Source of the DNA: Aequorivita soesokkakensis
Lineage (GTDB): Bacteria > Bacteroidota > Bacteroidia > Flavobacteriales > Flavobacteriaceae
Length of the DNA stretch: 56,463 nucleotides
Direction of reading: 5' to 3'
Assembly: GCF_001641085.1 (NCBI RefSeq)
Contig: NZ_LXIE01000013.1
Span: forward strand, 1 to 56,463
The notes beneath the pieces are model-generated. The model did no database searches, was not told the DNA's origin, and worked only from the letters and a program-made list of their open reading frames with translations. Both the position numbers and the translations under genes were made by a program. Position 1 is the first letter of the stretch. Each line of letters opens with the position of its first letter. Below are positions 16,489-26,040 of this stretch, piece by piece.

Positions 16489-17238
16489 TTATTTTTTGTT
16501 GTTAACCTCTTTGATGTACTTTTCCAAAGCCATCGTCATTGAAGGTGTTTCAGGAGTTGGGGCCTGAATATCCACGCGCAGGCCTTGTTCTGTAGCGGCT
16601 TTTACAGTGGTGTTGCCAAATACGGCTATTCGGGTATCATTTTGTTTGAAATTCGGAAAGTTTTCAAATAAAGATTCAATTCCACTTGGACTGAAAAAAA
16701 CCAAAATGTCATAATAAACATCGGCCAAATCAGAAAGATCACTTATTACTGTTTTGTAAAAAGTTGCTTCTTTCCAATCCACTTTTAGTTCGTTAAGAAC
16801 TATTGGCACCTCTGGTTTCAACTTATCTGAGGTGGGAAGCAGGAATTTTTCGTTTTTGTATTTTTTGATAAGTGGCGCAAGTTCCGAAAAGGTTCTTTTA
16901 CCAACATAAATTTTTCGTTTTCTGTAGACCACATATTTTTGAAGATAGTAAGCTACGGCTTCACTCAAGCAAAAATATTTCATGGTGTCCGGCACCTTAA
17001 AACGCAGTTCTTCAGCGATGCGGAAATAATGGTCAACAGAGTTTCGGCTTGTGAGAATGATAGCCGAAAATTTAGTAAGATCAACTTTTTGGGAGCGCAC
17101 ATCCTTACCTGAAACGCCTTCCACGTGAATGAAAGGGCGGAAATCTATTTTTACCTTTTGTTTTTCGATAAGGTCGAAATAAGGCGAATTTTCAATTTTA
17201 GGCTCTGGCTGGGAAACCAAAATAGTTTTCACTTTCAT
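16489..17238 (-). CDS. hemD: uroporphyrinogen-III synthase
   Basis: HemD cyclises hydroxymethylbilane to uroporphyrinogen III in heme synthesis. This 249-residue protein has the two-lobed pattern of the family. Recognisable segments are FSAIILTSRNSVDHYF (about 78-93), YFCLSEAVAYYL, FLLPTSDKLKPEVP, YDILVFFSPSGIESLF (about 178-193) and VFGNTTVKAATEQGL (the conserved C-terminal motif). HemD sequences are generally poorly conserved, but the match to the flavobacterial form is clear. The DUF4271 gene lies upstream in the same direction, a pairing common in Bacteroidetes. Confidence 0.92.
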   Translation of the reverse strand: MKVKTILVSQPEPKIENSPYFDLIEKQKVKIDFRPFIHVEGVSGKDVRSQKVDLTKFSAIILTSRNSVDHYFRIAEELRFKVPDTMKYFCLSEAVAYYLQKYVVYRKRKIYVGKRTFSELAPLIKKYKNEKFLLPTSDKLKPEVPIVLNELKVDWKEATFYKTVISDLSDLADVYYDILVFFSPSGIESLFENFPNFKQNDTRIAVFGNTTVKAATEQGLRVDIQAPTPETPSMTMALEKYIKEVNNKK

Positions 17239-17270
17239 AGATATTCCTGATTTTTTTAAATATTATCTTT

Positions 17271-17930
17271 TCAAACAAACGTTTTATACAGAATAATATA
17301 GGGTGAAATTTCAAGTGCGCAAAGATACAAAATAAAATAGAAGAAATTGCGTAATATCAATTTTCCGTTTTTCTTATAGCTGTAAAGCAGCGCAATAGCG
17401 TTCAATGTTACGATGGCGCCACAAAAAATGAGCAATGCCAATGGCTGTGGCTTATAAATGTATAAAAAGAAAAGATTGGCAATGAATAATAAAATAGCCA
17501 AAAAATTCCGATAGCTGAGTTTTTGATACAAATAATTGTTGATGAGGTCATCCAAGGAAAATATGTTTGCGATAATTTTTTCCAAAGAGAATTTTATGAG
17601 TACAAAAACAGAATATGCGGTGCAGATTTGAAGAAAGAGCCATTCGTTTTTTTGGACTTCCGCAGGGTTGAAAACCTTAAAAAGAAGAAACAGAAAAACA
17701 GAAACACAGATTACCTGTGCCGCAAAAAGCATAACGTTAAACGGATGGTTTATCTCGTCGTTTTTTCCGTGCACAAAAAAATATTGATTGGTTAATGGCA
17801 ACATGGAAAATTCGTGGAATCTTTTCGGATAAAAATATTTGGAGAGCGCAAAAAGAATGAAGCATGCCAAAAGCAAATAGGTAGCCCAATCGGTTGATTC
17901 GATAAGTCTTTCACTAAAATCCACTTTCAA
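17271..17930 (-). CDS. DUF4271 integral membrane protein
   Basis: A 219-residue polytopic protein with about six hydrophobic segments (17-35, 65-85, 98-115, 143-160, 163-185, 192-212). The N-terminal motif YFYPKRFHEF is typical of DUF4271. The function is unknown; the gene regularly accompanies hemD. The apparent start is TTG at 17930, 33 bases upstream of hemD in one transcription unit. Confidence 0.85.
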   Translation of the reverse strand: MKVDFSERLIESTDWATYLLLACFILFALSKYFYPKRFHEFSMLPLTNQYFFVHGKNDEINHPFNVMLFAAQVICVSVFLFLLFKVFNPAEVQKNEWLFLQICTAYSVFVLIKFSLEKIIANIFSLDDLINNYLYQKLSYRNFLAILLFIANLFFLYIYKPQPLALLIFCGAIVTLNAIALLYSYKKNGKLILRNFFYFILYLCALEISPYIILYKTFV

Positions 17931-18039
17931 TTTTTTTGGTAAAGGTACAGTAAAATAAATTTTCTATTTAGGCCATCAATTAGATTTTACTTCACATTTA
18001 TTTGTTCAAAAAAAGGTACATTTGCGCTAAAATAGGAGT

Positions 18040-18789
18040 ATGTCCAAGGCAATCGTAGTGGTGCCAACCTACAATGAAATTGAAAATATAGAGCGGTTGC
18101 TTCGCACTGTTTTTTCGTTACAGCGTGAGTTTCACGTTTTGGTGGTGGATGACAATTCTCCGGACGGTACCGCAACCACGGTTGAGGCTAATTTTGAAAC
18201 ATATCCCGGAAAACTTTTTTTACTGAAAAGAGCTGAAAAGAAAGGCTTGGGAACGGCTTATATCGCTGGCTTTAAGTGGGCGCTTCAAAATCATTACGAC
18301 TATATTTTTGAAATGGACGCTGATTTTTCACATAACCCAAACGACTTGATCCGGTTGTTCAATGCCTGTCACAAAGATGGGAACGATGTGGCCATTGGGT
18401 CGCGATACGTGAAAGGTGTAAATGTGGTAAACTGGCCAATGAGCAGGGTTTTAATGTCTTGGCTTGCTTCAAAATACGTTCGGTTTGTGATGGGGATAGA
18501 TATTTATGACACCACCGCCGGATTTATATGTTATAAAAGAAATGTGTTGCAGAAAATAAACTTGGACAACATTCGTTTTGTGGGCTACGCTTTCCAGATT
18601 GAAATGAAATTCAAGACGCACATCAGTAAATTTAAGATTAAGGAAGTGCCCGTTATTTTTACGGATCGCACAAAAGGCGAATCAAAAATGAGTTCGGGGA
18701 TTATTTCCGAAGCTATTTTTGGAGTGATTGCAATGAAATTTAAAAGTGTATTTAATAGGAAAAGATTTAATGAAACATCGTTTCATTAA
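18040..18789 (+). CDS. polyprenol monophosphomannose synthase-type GT2 glycosyltransferase
   Basis: A 249-residue family 2 glycosyltransferase of the dolichol-phosphate mannose synthase type, likely moving a sugar from a nucleotide donor to a polyprenyl phosphate. The GT-A fold motifs are visible: VVPTYNEIENI (7-17), VVDDNSPDGT (nucleotide-binding, 34-43), EMDADFSHNP (the DxD metal motif, 91-100) and IGSRYVKG. No C-terminal membrane helices are seen, so it is the soluble type. It is divergent from DUF4271 and 70 bases ahead of pyrC. Confidence 0.9.
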   Translation: MSKAIVVVPTYNEIENIERLLRTVFSLQREFHVLVVDDNSPDGTATTVEANFETYPGKLFLLKRAEKKGLGTAYIAGFKWALQNHYDYIFEMDADFSHNPNDLIRLFNACHKDGNDVAIGSRYVKGVNVVNWPMSRVLMSWLASKYVRFVMGIDIYDTTAGFICYKRNVLQKINLDNIRFVGYAFQIEMKFKTHISKFKIKEVPVIFTDRTKGESKMSSGIISEAIFGVIAMKFKSVFNRKRFNETSFH

Positions 18790-18859
18790 GTTTTAATAGT
18801 GAGTAAAATAGAAATGACAGATGTTCCATTTGTCCTTAAAAAAAGAATATAAACGGCAA

Positions 18860-20200
18860 ATGAAAGCAGTTTTAATAAAGAACGCAAATATTGTAAATGA
18901 AGGAGAAATCTTTAAAGGCGACGTGCTTGTGCAGGACGGCCGCATAGCGGAAATTTCTGAAACCATCAGCATGAAATCTGCCGAGACAAAAGTCATAGAC
19001 GCAGATGGTAGCTACTTATTGCCCGGAATGATTGATGATCAAGTGCATTTTCGCGAACCCGGATTAACGCACAAGGCAACTATTGAAACCGAATCGAAAG
19101 CGGCGGTTGCAGGAGGAATCACTTCATTCATTGAAATGCCGAATACCGTTCCGCAAGCCACAACCATTGAATTGTTGGAAGAAAAATTTGACATCGCTTC
19201 AAAAACTTCATGGGCCAATTATTCCTTTATGTTTGGAGGAACCAATGATAATTTGGACGAAATTTTAAAAGTTGATCCAAAAAAAGTGGCTGGACTTAAA
19301 TTGTTTTTGGGTTCTTCCACGGGAAATATGTTAGTAGATAATCCAAAGACTTTGGAGGAAATTTTCAGCAAAACCAAATTGCTTATTTCCGCACATTGTG
19401 AGGATGAAACCACTATCAAAAAGAATCTGGAAAAATACAAAGCTGAATATGGCGAAGACATCCCGATTGAACTTCACCCAATAATACGAAGTGAGGAAGC
19501 TTGCTATATTTCTTCTTCAAGAGCAATAAAACTTGCCGAGAAAACAGGTGCAAGACTTCACGTTTTTCATCTTTCAACAGAAAAGGAAACACATCTTTTC
19601 AGCAACAAAAAACCGCTCTCGGAGAAAAAGATTACTGCCGAAGTTTGCATCCACCATTTGTGGTTTACAGATGCCGATTATAAAACCAAAGGCACTAAAA
19701 TAAAGTGGAACCCAGCCGTAAAATCTGAAAAAGATAGGGATGGTCTGTTGAAAGCATTGCTGGACGACCGTATTGATGTGATTGCCACAGACCACGCGCC
19801 GCACACTTTGGAAGAGAAAAACAATAACTATTTGAACGCTCCCTCGGGCGGGCCTTTAGTACAACATGCTATGGTCGCACTTTTGGAAATGTATCACAAA
19901 GGAAAAATTTCCTTAGAAAAAATCGTGGAAAAAACCGCGCACAATCCAGCAATTTTGTTTCAAATTAAGGAACGCGGATATATTCGAAAAGGATACAAAG
20001 CCGATTTGGTTTTGGTGGATCTCAATTCACCTTGGACGGTAAAAAAGGAAAACCTACTTTACAAATGCGGATGGTCGCCATTTGAAGGTACTATTTTTAA
20101 ATCCCGCGTTACGCATACATTAGTAAACGGAATTGTGGTTTATGAAAATTCAAAATTCCCAAATAAAAGCAATCCCGAAAGACTTACTTTTAACAGATAA
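18860..20200 (+). CDS. pyrC: dihydroorotase
   Basis: A 446-residue dihydroorotase of the class I/PyrC-AllB amidohydrolase family; it closes carbamoyl-aspartate to dihydroorotate in pyrimidine synthesis. Metal and substrate motifs: [10 protein letters not shown] (near 55, the HxR pair), EMPNTVP, SAHCEDE, HVFHLST and ATDHAPHT (near 312, the metal-binding Asp). I chose the ATG at 18860 because it gives the normal [15 protein letters not shown] start; a longer frame starts 13 codons upstream. The stop overlaps the ATG of the following DUF4296 lipoprotein gene. Confidence 0.93.
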   Translation: MKAVLIKNANIVNEGEIFKGDVLVQDGRIAEISETISMKSAETKVIDADGSYLLPGMIDDQVHFREPGLTHKATIETESKAAVAGGITSFIEMPNTVPQATTIELLEEKFDIASKTSWANYSFMFGGTNDNLDEILKVDPKKVAGLKLFLGSSTGNMLVDNPKTLEEIFSKTKLLISAHCEDETTIKKNLEKYKAEYGEDIPIELHPIIRSEEACYISSSRAIKLAEKTGARLHVFHLSTEKETHLFSNKKPLSEKKITAEVCIHHLWFTDADYKTKGTKIKWNPAVKSEKDRDGLLKALLDDRIDVIATDHAPHTLEEKNNNYLNAPSGGPLVQHAMVALLEMYHKGKISLEKIVEKTAHNPAILFQIKERGYIRKGYKADLVLVDLNSPWTVKKENLLYKCGWSPFEGTIFKSRVTHTLVNGIVVYENSKFPNKSNPERLTFNR

Positions 20201-20631
20201 TGAAACACTGGGCAATCATTCTGGTTTTTGTATTTGGTTTTTTTGGCTGTCAAGAAGTGAAGCAGCCTGAAAAACCAGAAAATCTAATCCCAAAAGATAA
20301 AATGGTGGATATGCTAACTGAAGCCTATCTTGCCAATGCTGCGCGAAGTGTGGATAATAAATCCATAGTTTCCAAGGGGATTAGAATGGATTCATTGGTT
20401 TATAAAAATTTTGGGGTGGACAGTCTTCAGTTTGCCCAAAGCAATGAGTTTTACGCCGCAGATGTAAATGTTTATATGGAAATTTTTAAAAAAGTGGAGG
20501 CCAGGCTTGCCAGAATGCAGAAAAAAATGGACAGTCTTCGCGAAATCGAAAAAAGCCGAAAGGATAGTATTGGCAAAAAGAATGACGCAATAAAATTAAA
20601 TGCCGAACCTGCAAAAGACAGTTTAATTTGA
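20200..20631 (+). CDS. DUF4296 lipoprotein
   Basis: A 143-residue lipoprotein with a short signal peptide and lipobox FFGC (Cys17). The DUF4296 core contains KDKMVDMLTEAYLANAA (about 34-50) and YKNFGVDSLQFAQSNEFY (about 68-85), followed by a helical, Lys-rich tail with coiled-coil character (about 96-130). Its function is unknown; it is a common partner of pyrC in Flavobacteria. It starts one base into the pyrC stop and overlaps the convergent epimerase gene by nine bases. Confidence 0.88.
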   Translation: MKHWAIILVFVFGFFGCQEVKQPEKPENLIPKDKMVDMLTEAYLANAARSVDNKSIVSKGIRMDSLVYKNFGVDSLQFAQSNEFYAADVNVYMEIFKKVEARLARMQKKMDSLREIEKSRKDSIGKKNDAIKLNAEPAKDSLI

Positions 20632-21633
20632 CGCTTTTTTTGTTTCTTTTGCTACTCTTTCCAATGTCTCTTCTAAAGGAGTAAACTTAAAAGCCAAATT
20701 GTTTTTTATTTTGGAAGCGTCATAAAACGATGTTTTAAACATAGAGCGAACGGTTGCCTTAAACAATTTTCTCTTTTTTAAAGAAAGTTTGGCCAATAGC
20801 CAATCTGCACTGCTCAGAAAAAACATAAGTGATTTTGAAAGTTTTTTGGAAGGTGGTTTTTTTCCAAATAATGGCGCCAGTTTTGAGAGCAATTCTTCGT
20901 AATAAATATTTTCGCCCACCAAAATAAATTGCTCGTTTTTTATTTTTGATTCCATCAGCAATAGCATCGCTTTTGCTACATCTTGAACGTCAACAACACC
21001 AATTCCTCCCGAAGGATAAAAAGGAATTCCGCTCGAGCCAAGCGTGATGATTATGCCACTGCCACCACCGTCTGGCGAAGTTCCCAAAATAACTCCGGGA
21101 TTTACGATTACTGCATCCAAACCTTCCTGTGTTCCGCGCCAAACTTCCATTTCGGCACCAAATTTTGTAATGCCATACACACTGTTTTTTTCCTCCGGAT
21201 TCCATTGGGTTTCCTCGGTAATAAATTCACCATTTAGCGGGTTTCCAAAAGTGGCTACAGAGCTTACGTAACAAATTTTTTCAACATTATTTGCAAGGCA
21301 GAGATTCACAATATTTGCGGTGCCTTCCACATTTGCTTTTTTGAGCACTTTGTATTTTGAGGGATCAAAACTTATGAAAGCTGCGCAATGGTACACTTTT
21401 GTAATATTCTCAAAAGCGAGCTTCAATGCAGGAATATCTGTAATGTTCGCTTCAACCCATTCAATTTTATTGAATAGTGAATCCACTTCAGAAGTGTACA
21501 GTTCAAAAACCTTTTTCACAGAATTTATGTCACTATTTTTTCTGTGGATTGCACGAACCTGTGCCTTTTCCTTTAAAAGAAAATAAAGCAAGTGGGAACC
21601 CACCAAACCTGTGCCGCCGGTTACTAAAATCAT
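20623..21633 (-). CDS. NAD-dependent epimerase/dehydratase family protein (extended SDR)
   Basis: A 336-residue extended short-chain dehydrogenase. It has the Rossmann motif VTGGTGLVGSHL (4-15), D/N positions for NAD(P) binding, the active-site serine in CYVSSVATFG and the YxxxK pair in VYGITK (about 149-154), then VNPGVILG. The family covers nucleotide-sugar epimerases, dihydroflavonol-type reductases and sterol-type dehydrogenases. The sequence resembles the dihydroflavonol-reductase-like subgroup, so the substrate is not defined. It is divergent from tyrS. Confidence 0.85.
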   Translation of the reverse strand: MILVTGGTGLVGSHLLYFLLKEKAQVRAIHRKNSDINSVKKVFELYTSEVDSLFNKIEWVEANITDIPALKLAFENITKVYHCAAFISFDPSKYKVLKKANVEGTANIVNLCLANNVEKICYVSSVATFGNPLNGEFITEETQWNPEEKNSVYGITKFGAEMEVWRGTQEGLDAVIVNPGVILGTSPDGGGSGIIITLGSSGIPFYPSGGIGVVDVQDVAKAMLLLMESKIKNEQFILVGENIYYEELLSKLAPLFGKKPPSKKLSKSLMFFLSSADWLLAKLSLKKRKLFKATVRSMFKTSFYDASKIKNNLAFKFTPLEETLERVAKETKKASN

Positions 21634-21680
21634 TTAGCGAAAATACTCTTTTTGAAATCGAAATCGAAATTCAACGTATA

Positions 21681-21715
21681 ATTCTGAATTCTGGATTCTG
21701 ATTTCAGAATTGATA
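21681..21715. repeat. heptamer array (ATTCTGA), about five units
   Basis: ATTCTGA, ATTCTGG, ATTCTGA, TTTCAGA and ATTGATA in exact 7-base steps. A short GAAATC hexamer repeat lies just upstream at 21655-21672. The array sits directly before the tyrS -7 box. Confidence 0.8.
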
Positions 21716-21719
21716 ACCC

Positions 21720-21727
21720 TATCTTTG
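21720..21727 (+). promoter_or_regulatory. -7 promoter box of tyrS
   Basis: TATCTTTG fits TAnnTTTG, 46 bases before the ATG. Its -33 region is occupied by the heptamer array. Confidence 0.65.
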
Positions 21728-21773
21728 CAGCCTCATTCTCCAAAGCCTTTGCTGCGGAGTAAAAATTTAAAAA

Positions 21774-23072
21774 ATGAAGCTGAAAAATTTCGTCGAAGAA
21801 CTACAATGGCGAGGCATGATTCACGACGTGATGCCAGAAACCGAAAAACATTTAATGGAAACCATGCGTGCTGCCTATGTGGGTTTTGACCCAACCGCAG
21901 ATTCGTTGCATATTGGCAATCTGGTTCCTATAATGCTTTTGTCTTTCTATCAGCGATGTGGGCATAAACCAGTGGCATTGGTTGGCGGGGCAACGGGAAT
22001 GATAGGCGATCCGTCGGGGAAAAGTGCCGAGCGCAATTTGCTTGATGAAGCTGCGCTGCGCCACAATCAGGAATGTGTAAAAAATCAGCTTTCCCAATTT
22101 TTGGATTTTTCTTCGGGAGCGGAAAACCAAGCCGTAATGGTAAATAATTATGACTGGATGAAAGAGTTTTCCTTTCTTGATTTCATCAGAAATGTGGGGA
22201 AACACATCACAGTAAACTATATGATGGCGAAAGATTCCGTGAAAACCCGATTGAGTGGCGAAAGCGCGGATGGACTTTCATTTACTGAGTTTACCTATCA
22301 ATTGATTCAAGGTTACGATTTCCTTCATTTATATAGAAACCTAGACTGCACCCTTCAAATGGGCGGCAGCGACCAGTGGGGAAATATTACAACCGGAACG
22401 GAGCTAATACGAAGAATTGCTGGTGGAAAAGGCTATGCGCTAACCTGCCCGCTGATTACAAAAAGTGACGGCAGCAAATTTGGCAAAAGCGAAGGCGGGA
22501 ATGTTTGGCTGGATGCCAACAGAACTTCTCCGTACAAGTTTTACCAATATTGGTTGAACACCAGCGATGAAGATGCCGAAAAATACATAAAGATTTTTAC
22601 CTTTTTGGATAAGGAAACAATAGAAAATCTGGTTGCTGAACACAAAGAAGCCCCGCACATGCGCCTGCTCCAAAAGCGATTGGCACAGGAAGTTACAACC
22701 ACCGTTCACAGTGGGGAAGAGTTTGAAAAGGCCGTAAAAGCTTCTGAGATTTTGTTTGGAAATTCCACATCGGAAGATTTAAAGACGCTTGATGAAAAAA
22801 CGTTTCTCGATGTTTTTGACGGCGTGCCGCAGGCAGAGATTTCAAAAGAAGAAATGAAAGGCGGAATTGATATTATTGGCGCTTTAGCTGAAAAAACAGG
22901 TTTTTTAAAATCGAATGGCGAAGCGCGACGGGCTTTAAAGGAAAATTCAATTTCCGTGAACAAAGAAAAGGTTTCAGATGATTTTACCGTTTCTGAAAAT
23001 GATTTGATTAACGGACAATTTGTTTTACTTCAAAGAGGAAAGAAAAATTACTTTATTATAAAAGCTGTCTAA
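21774..23072 (+). CDS. tyrS: tyrosine--tRNA ligase
   Basis: A class I synthetase for tRNA-Tyr, 432 residues. Motifs are HIGN (46-49), [34 protein letters not shown], and KFGKS (235-239, the KMSKS equivalent). A C-terminal S4 RNA-binding domain occupies about 365-432 ([20 protein letters not shown]). It is complete and starts with the standard [11 protein letters not shown] hairpin terminator follows 21 bases after the stop. Confidence 0.97.
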   Translation: MKLKNFVEELQWRGMIHDVMPETEKHLMETMRAAYVGFDPTADSLHIGNLVPIMLLSFYQRCGHKPVALVGGATGMIGDPSGKSAERNLLDEAALRHNQECVKNQLSQFLDFSSGAENQAVMVNNYDWMKEFSFLDFIRNVGKHITVNYMMAKDSVKTRLSGESADGLSFTEFTYQLIQGYDFLHLYRNLDCTLQMGGSDQWGNITTGTELIRRIAGGKGYALTCPLITKSDGSKFGKSEGGNVWLDANRTSPYKFYQYWLNTSDEDAEKYIKIFTFLDKETIENLVAEHKEAPHMRLLQKRLAQEVTTTVHSGEEFEKAVKASEILFGNSTSEDLKTLDEKTFLDVFDGVPQAEISKEEMKGGIDIIGALAEKTGFLKSNGEARRALKENSISVNKEKVSDDFTVSENDLINGQFVLLQRGKKNYFIIKAV

Positions 23073-23093
23073 ATTTATTTTATAAATGGAAAA

Positions 23094-23123
23094 AAATCCC
23101 CGGCAAAGTTTGCGCGGGGATTT
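23094..23123 (+). terminator. hairpin after tyrS
   Basis: AAATCCCCG pairs with CGGGGATTT, and the loop region GCAAA/TTTGC pairs further. The T-run is short (TTTCTC), so termination may be partial. Confidence 0.7.
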
Positions 23124-23147
23124 CTCAATTAACTAACCAACCAAATT

Positions 23148-23195
23148 ATGAAAAATCATCACTTTTTCACGGTTGTTTGGTCGAAGGATTATTAA
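23148..23195 (+). CDS. possible 15-residue small ORF
   Basis: ATG at 23148 opens MKNHHFFTVVWSKDY and stops at 23195. It is preceded by the C/A-rich leader AACTAACCAACCAAATT, which resembles leaders before highly expressed flavobacterial genes. It lies 24 bases after the tyrS hairpin and is convergent with the LuxE-like gene. It could be a leader-peptide remnant, a real small protein or chance. Confidence 0.3.
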   Translation: MKNHHFFTVVWSKDY

Positions 23196-23237
23196 AAAAC
23201 TTACAGTATTAAAAGCTGTATTCTGTTAAATATTTCT

Positions 23238-24212
23238 TTATAAAACCATCAAATTACAGCCACGGACGTCGCTGGCATCAAAACGGCCTAAAACTTCAAA
23301 AGAGCCATCAATATTGGTTTTCCCAAGATCTTGGGTAGCGATGAAAGCACAGGAATTCAAATTCGCCAAATCAATTACATTTATTCCTCCGGTTTTTCCA
23401 AAAGTATATGAAAGAGCATCTTCGGGGTCGCGCGTTAAAATTTTCATCCACGGCGGGCATGTGAAAATCCCGTCACCCTTTGAATAAGCTTGGGAGAGCA
23501 ATTCCGTCATTCCGTATTCGCTGTGGATTTTTTCAACCCCAAAACCTTTTTTTAAAATTCCGTGCAGTTCTTCCTTTATCATTTCCTTTCTGCGGCCTTT
23601 CATTCCGCCGGTTTCCATCACAATTGTATTTTTTAGTTGGAATTTTCTTTTTTCAATTAAATCCAAAAGCGCATATGAAACACCTATAAGAATTGATTTC
23701 TTTCCACTTTTTTCCAAAAATTCAAGCTTTTCGATAAGAGCGTCCATTTCATATAAATAAAACCCGCTATTTGGATTGTTGCTCTTTTCAATCAATTTCT
23801 CAACCATATAAATCAGGGAGGAGCCTTCGCGCTCCAAATAAGACGGGAGCAAAGCTAAAATCGAAAAATTGTCGGGATTGCCATATTGCATTTCAAAAGC
23901 TTTCAGAAAGCTTTTTTCGTATATTTTTACATTGGAGATATAATGTTTGCTGGTTATGCTCCCCGTTGTGCCACTACTGGTAAAAATGGTTTCCTCTTCT
24001 AAATTATTAGCAACTATTTTATGGTTTTTGAAAAATCGAATCGGAAGAAAAGGGATGTTTTCAATATTTTTTACTTCCGAAACATTCGTCTTTAAATGAT
24101 TGCAAAACTGGCGGTAAACCGAAACATTTTCATACTGAAAACGGAATACTTCCAAAGCAAGACGTTCAAAATCTTCGGAAGTAGCGATATTAAAAATTTC
24201 CTTTTCAAGCAT
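23238..24212 (-). CDS. LuxE-like acyl-protein synthetase / acyltransferase
   Basis: A 324-residue member of the LuxE family, related to the adenylate-forming (ANL) enzymes. The phosphate-binding motif TSSGTTGSITSKHYI is at about 78-92. VMETGGMKGRRKEMI (about 199-213) and SEYGMTELLSQAY (about 236-248) match the conserved central blocks of LuxE proteins. Classic LuxE transfers an activated fatty acid for aldehyde synthesis, but no lux genes are here. In Bacteroidetes such stand-alone genes probably activate some other acyl or carboxylate substrate. A terminator separates it from the next gene on the same strand. Confidence 0.82.
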   Translation of the reverse strand: MLEKEIFNIATSEDFERLALEVFRFQYENVSVYRQFCNHLKTNVSEVKNIENIPFLPIRFFKNHKIVANNLEEETIFTSSGTTGSITSKHYISNVKIYEKSFLKAFEMQYGNPDNFSILALLPSYLEREGSSLIYMVEKLIEKSNNPNSGFYLYEMDALIEKLEFLEKSGKKSILIGVSYALLDLIEKRKFQLKNTIVMETGGMKGRRKEMIKEELHGILKKGFGVEKIHSEYGMTELLSQAYSKGDGIFTCPPWMKILTRDPEDALSYTFGKTGGINVIDLANLNSCAFIATQDLGKTNIDGSFEVLGRFDASDVRGCNLMVL

Positions 24213-24253
24213 TTTATTCAGTAACGAATTTTCGCTTCAAAAATAGGCAAATA

Positions 24254-24285
24254 AAAAAGCTCCTGCTGAAAACAGGAGCTTTAAA
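24254..24285. terminator. rho-independent terminator
   Basis: AAAAAGCTCCTG / CAGGAGCTTTaaa, with a CTGAAAA loop. On the minus strand it follows the T9SS protein gene and lies upstream of the LuxE-like gene. Confidence 0.85.
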
Positions 24286-24302
24286 AAATGATTTTTCGGC
24301 AA

Positions 24303-25124
24303 TTACTTAATGATTAATTTTTTGGTAGTTGAAGATTTTCCCTGTTCAATTGTCAAAAAATAAACGCCACTTTTCAATGATGAAATGTCTAACCTTTCCC
24401 CGTTCAGTTTATTTTTTAAAACTTGTTTCCCCAGAACGTCAAAAACGGAAATATTTTTAGCTCCATTTAATTTTGAGGTTACATACAGATATCCATTTGT
24501 TGCTGGGTTTGGATATATTTTGAAATTATCACCTTGAAATTCGTTAGTGCCCAAAACACATGAATTTACATCACGAAGCGTTGGAAGATTGATACAAAAA
24601 CTACCTGCACCGTCATTTTGAATTGATTCTGTCTCGGAGTTTCCGTTCAAATCTTCATCATATTGAACGGTTTGGTCCAGCCCCGCCAAAAGCTCTGCGT
24701 CATCGTCATCGTTGGTTCCGTAAACAATTGCATCGATTAAATTTGTATTCGTTACGGGTGTTCCATTTGGAAAATTGCTTGCGTCGTCTTGATAAACAGC
24801 TATGGCGTCGGGCCCATTTTGTATAGTGTTGGTCGTGCCGATGGCAATGTCAACTCCTGCTACTCCGCTTCCGCCAAGGATGAAAAAACCATTGGCATCC
24901 GTAACATACCCCGTTAAATCTACCGTTTTGTAGCTTTCGTCGTCTGAGCCATTGTAGAGCACTACAATGTAACCTTCCAGAGAAAAATTTGGGGAATCGG
25001 ATAGAATTTCAATAAACTCCATAGCATCCGTTCCATCTTGATCTACATCCACTTCATTTATTCGTATTTGCGAAAAAGAAATGGTGCAGAACAACAAACT
25101 TGCAATAAGTGTAATTTTCTTCAT
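24303..25124 (-). CDS. T9SS-sorted protein with lamin-tail-like domain
   Basis: A 273-residue exported protein. A signal peptide (1-19, ending CTISFS) is followed by QIRINEVDVDQDGTDAMEFI, the opening of a lamin-tail-domain-like beta sandwich. An Asp-rich region (DDDDAELL) and a conserved SFCINLPTLRDVNS block come next. The C-terminus is a type A T9SS sorting domain with FKIYPNPATNGYL and a final TTKKLIIK. It is probably secreted or displayed, with a possible adhesion or matrix role. The ATG at 25124 (MKKITLIA) was preferred to one two codons upstream. Confidence 0.8.
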   Translation of the reverse strand: MKKITLIASLLFCTISFSQIRINEVDVDQDGTDAMEFIEILSDSPNFSLEGYIVVLYNGSDDESYKTVDLTGYVTDANGFFILGGSGVAGVDIAIGTTNTIQNGPDAIAVYQDDASNFPNGTPVTNTNLIDAIVYGTNDDDDAELLAGLDQTVQYDEDLNGNSETESIQNDGAGSFCINLPTLRDVNSCVLGTNEFQGDNFKIYPNPATNGYLYVTSKLNGAKNISVFDVLGKQVLKNKLNGERLDISSLKSGVYFLTIEQGKSSTTKKLIIK

Positions 25125-25317
25125 AACCATCTGTTTTTATGTTATTTACTTAAAGTTAAAAAATAATTTTTAGCTTTAAAAACAGAATACTAATAATATT
25201 TTTAATTGCGTTTTACGTCTAAAATTGATGCAATTGGTCGTGAGTTTCAATATTAATAAACCGTTACTATAACATTAACAATAAGTGTGCTAAACATTTC
25301 CTGAGGTTAAATAATAG

Positions 25318-25325
25318 TATCTTTG
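25318..25325 (+). promoter_or_regulatory. -7 promoter box of the two-component operon
   Basis: TATCTTTG fits TAnnTTTG, 28 bases before the response regulator ATG. Confidence 0.65.
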
Positions 25326-25353
25326 ATACCGTTAAAAAAGATGAAAATTTAAT

Positions 25354-26034
25354 ATGAAAAAAAGGGATATTACAATTTTACTAGTTGATGACGAACCGGA
25401 TATTCTTGAAATTGTCCGATACAATCTTACATCGGAAGGCTACACGGTTGAAACCGCAGAAAATGGACTGGAAGCTATTGAGCAAGCAAAAAAGGTAAAG
25501 CCACAACTAATCATTATGGACGTAATGATGCCAAAGATGGACGGAATTGAAGCTTGCGAGAAAATTAGAAACATCCCGGAACTCGCTGAAACAGTAATTA
25601 CTTTTTTAACCGCACGCGGAGAAGATTATTCACAAATGGCAGGTTTTGAGGCTGGCGCAGACGATTATATAACAAAACCCATCAAGCCAAAAATTCTTGT
25701 TAGCAAAGTAAAAGCATTGCTGCGAAGGTTTAAAGAGGAAGAAGAAGAGGAAAAAATAAAACTCGGAAATTTAACCATCAACCGGGAAGAATATAAAATC
25801 CTGCTGGGCAAAGAAGAAATGGTGCTGCCGCGAAAGGAATTTGAACTATTGGCACTGCTTGCCTCAAAACCTGGAAAAGTTTTTAAACGCGAAGACATTT
25901 TGGACACTATTTGGGGCAATGATGTAATTGTTGGCGGAAGAACCATAGATGTCCACATCAGAAAGCTCCGTGAAAAAATTGGCGATGATAAATTTAAAAC
26001 GGTTAAAGGCGTAGGCTATAAGTTTGTACTTTAG
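25354..26034 (+). CDS. OmpR/PhoB-type response regulator
   Basis: A 226-residue DNA-binding response regulator. The receiver domain (1-120) has the acidic pair VDDEP (11-15), the phospho-acceptor D56 in LIIMDVMMPKMDG and K108 in YITKPIKP. The C-terminal winged-helix domain contains RKEFELLALLAS and VGGRTIDVHIRKLR. It is encoded six bases ahead of a histidine kinase gene and probably autoregulates that unit. It resembles PhoB, but no phosphate genes are nearby, so the signal is not defined. Confidence 0.93.
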   Translation: MKKRDITILLVDDEPDILEIVRYNLTSEGYTVETAENGLEAIEQAKKVKPQLIIMDVMMPKMDGIEACEKIRNIPELAETVITFLTARGEDYSQMAGFEAGADDYITKPIKPKILVSKVKALLRRFKEEEEEEKIKLGNLTINREEYKILLGKEEMVLPRKEFELLALLASKPGKVFKREDILDTIWGNDVIVGGRTIDVHIRKLREKIGDDKFKTVKGVGYKFVL

Positions 26035-26040
26035 CAGTTA

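Noticed and set aside
23238-24212. Part of a lux bioluminescence operon
   Set aside because: Only a LuxE-like gene is present; no luciferase or reductase partner is nearby.
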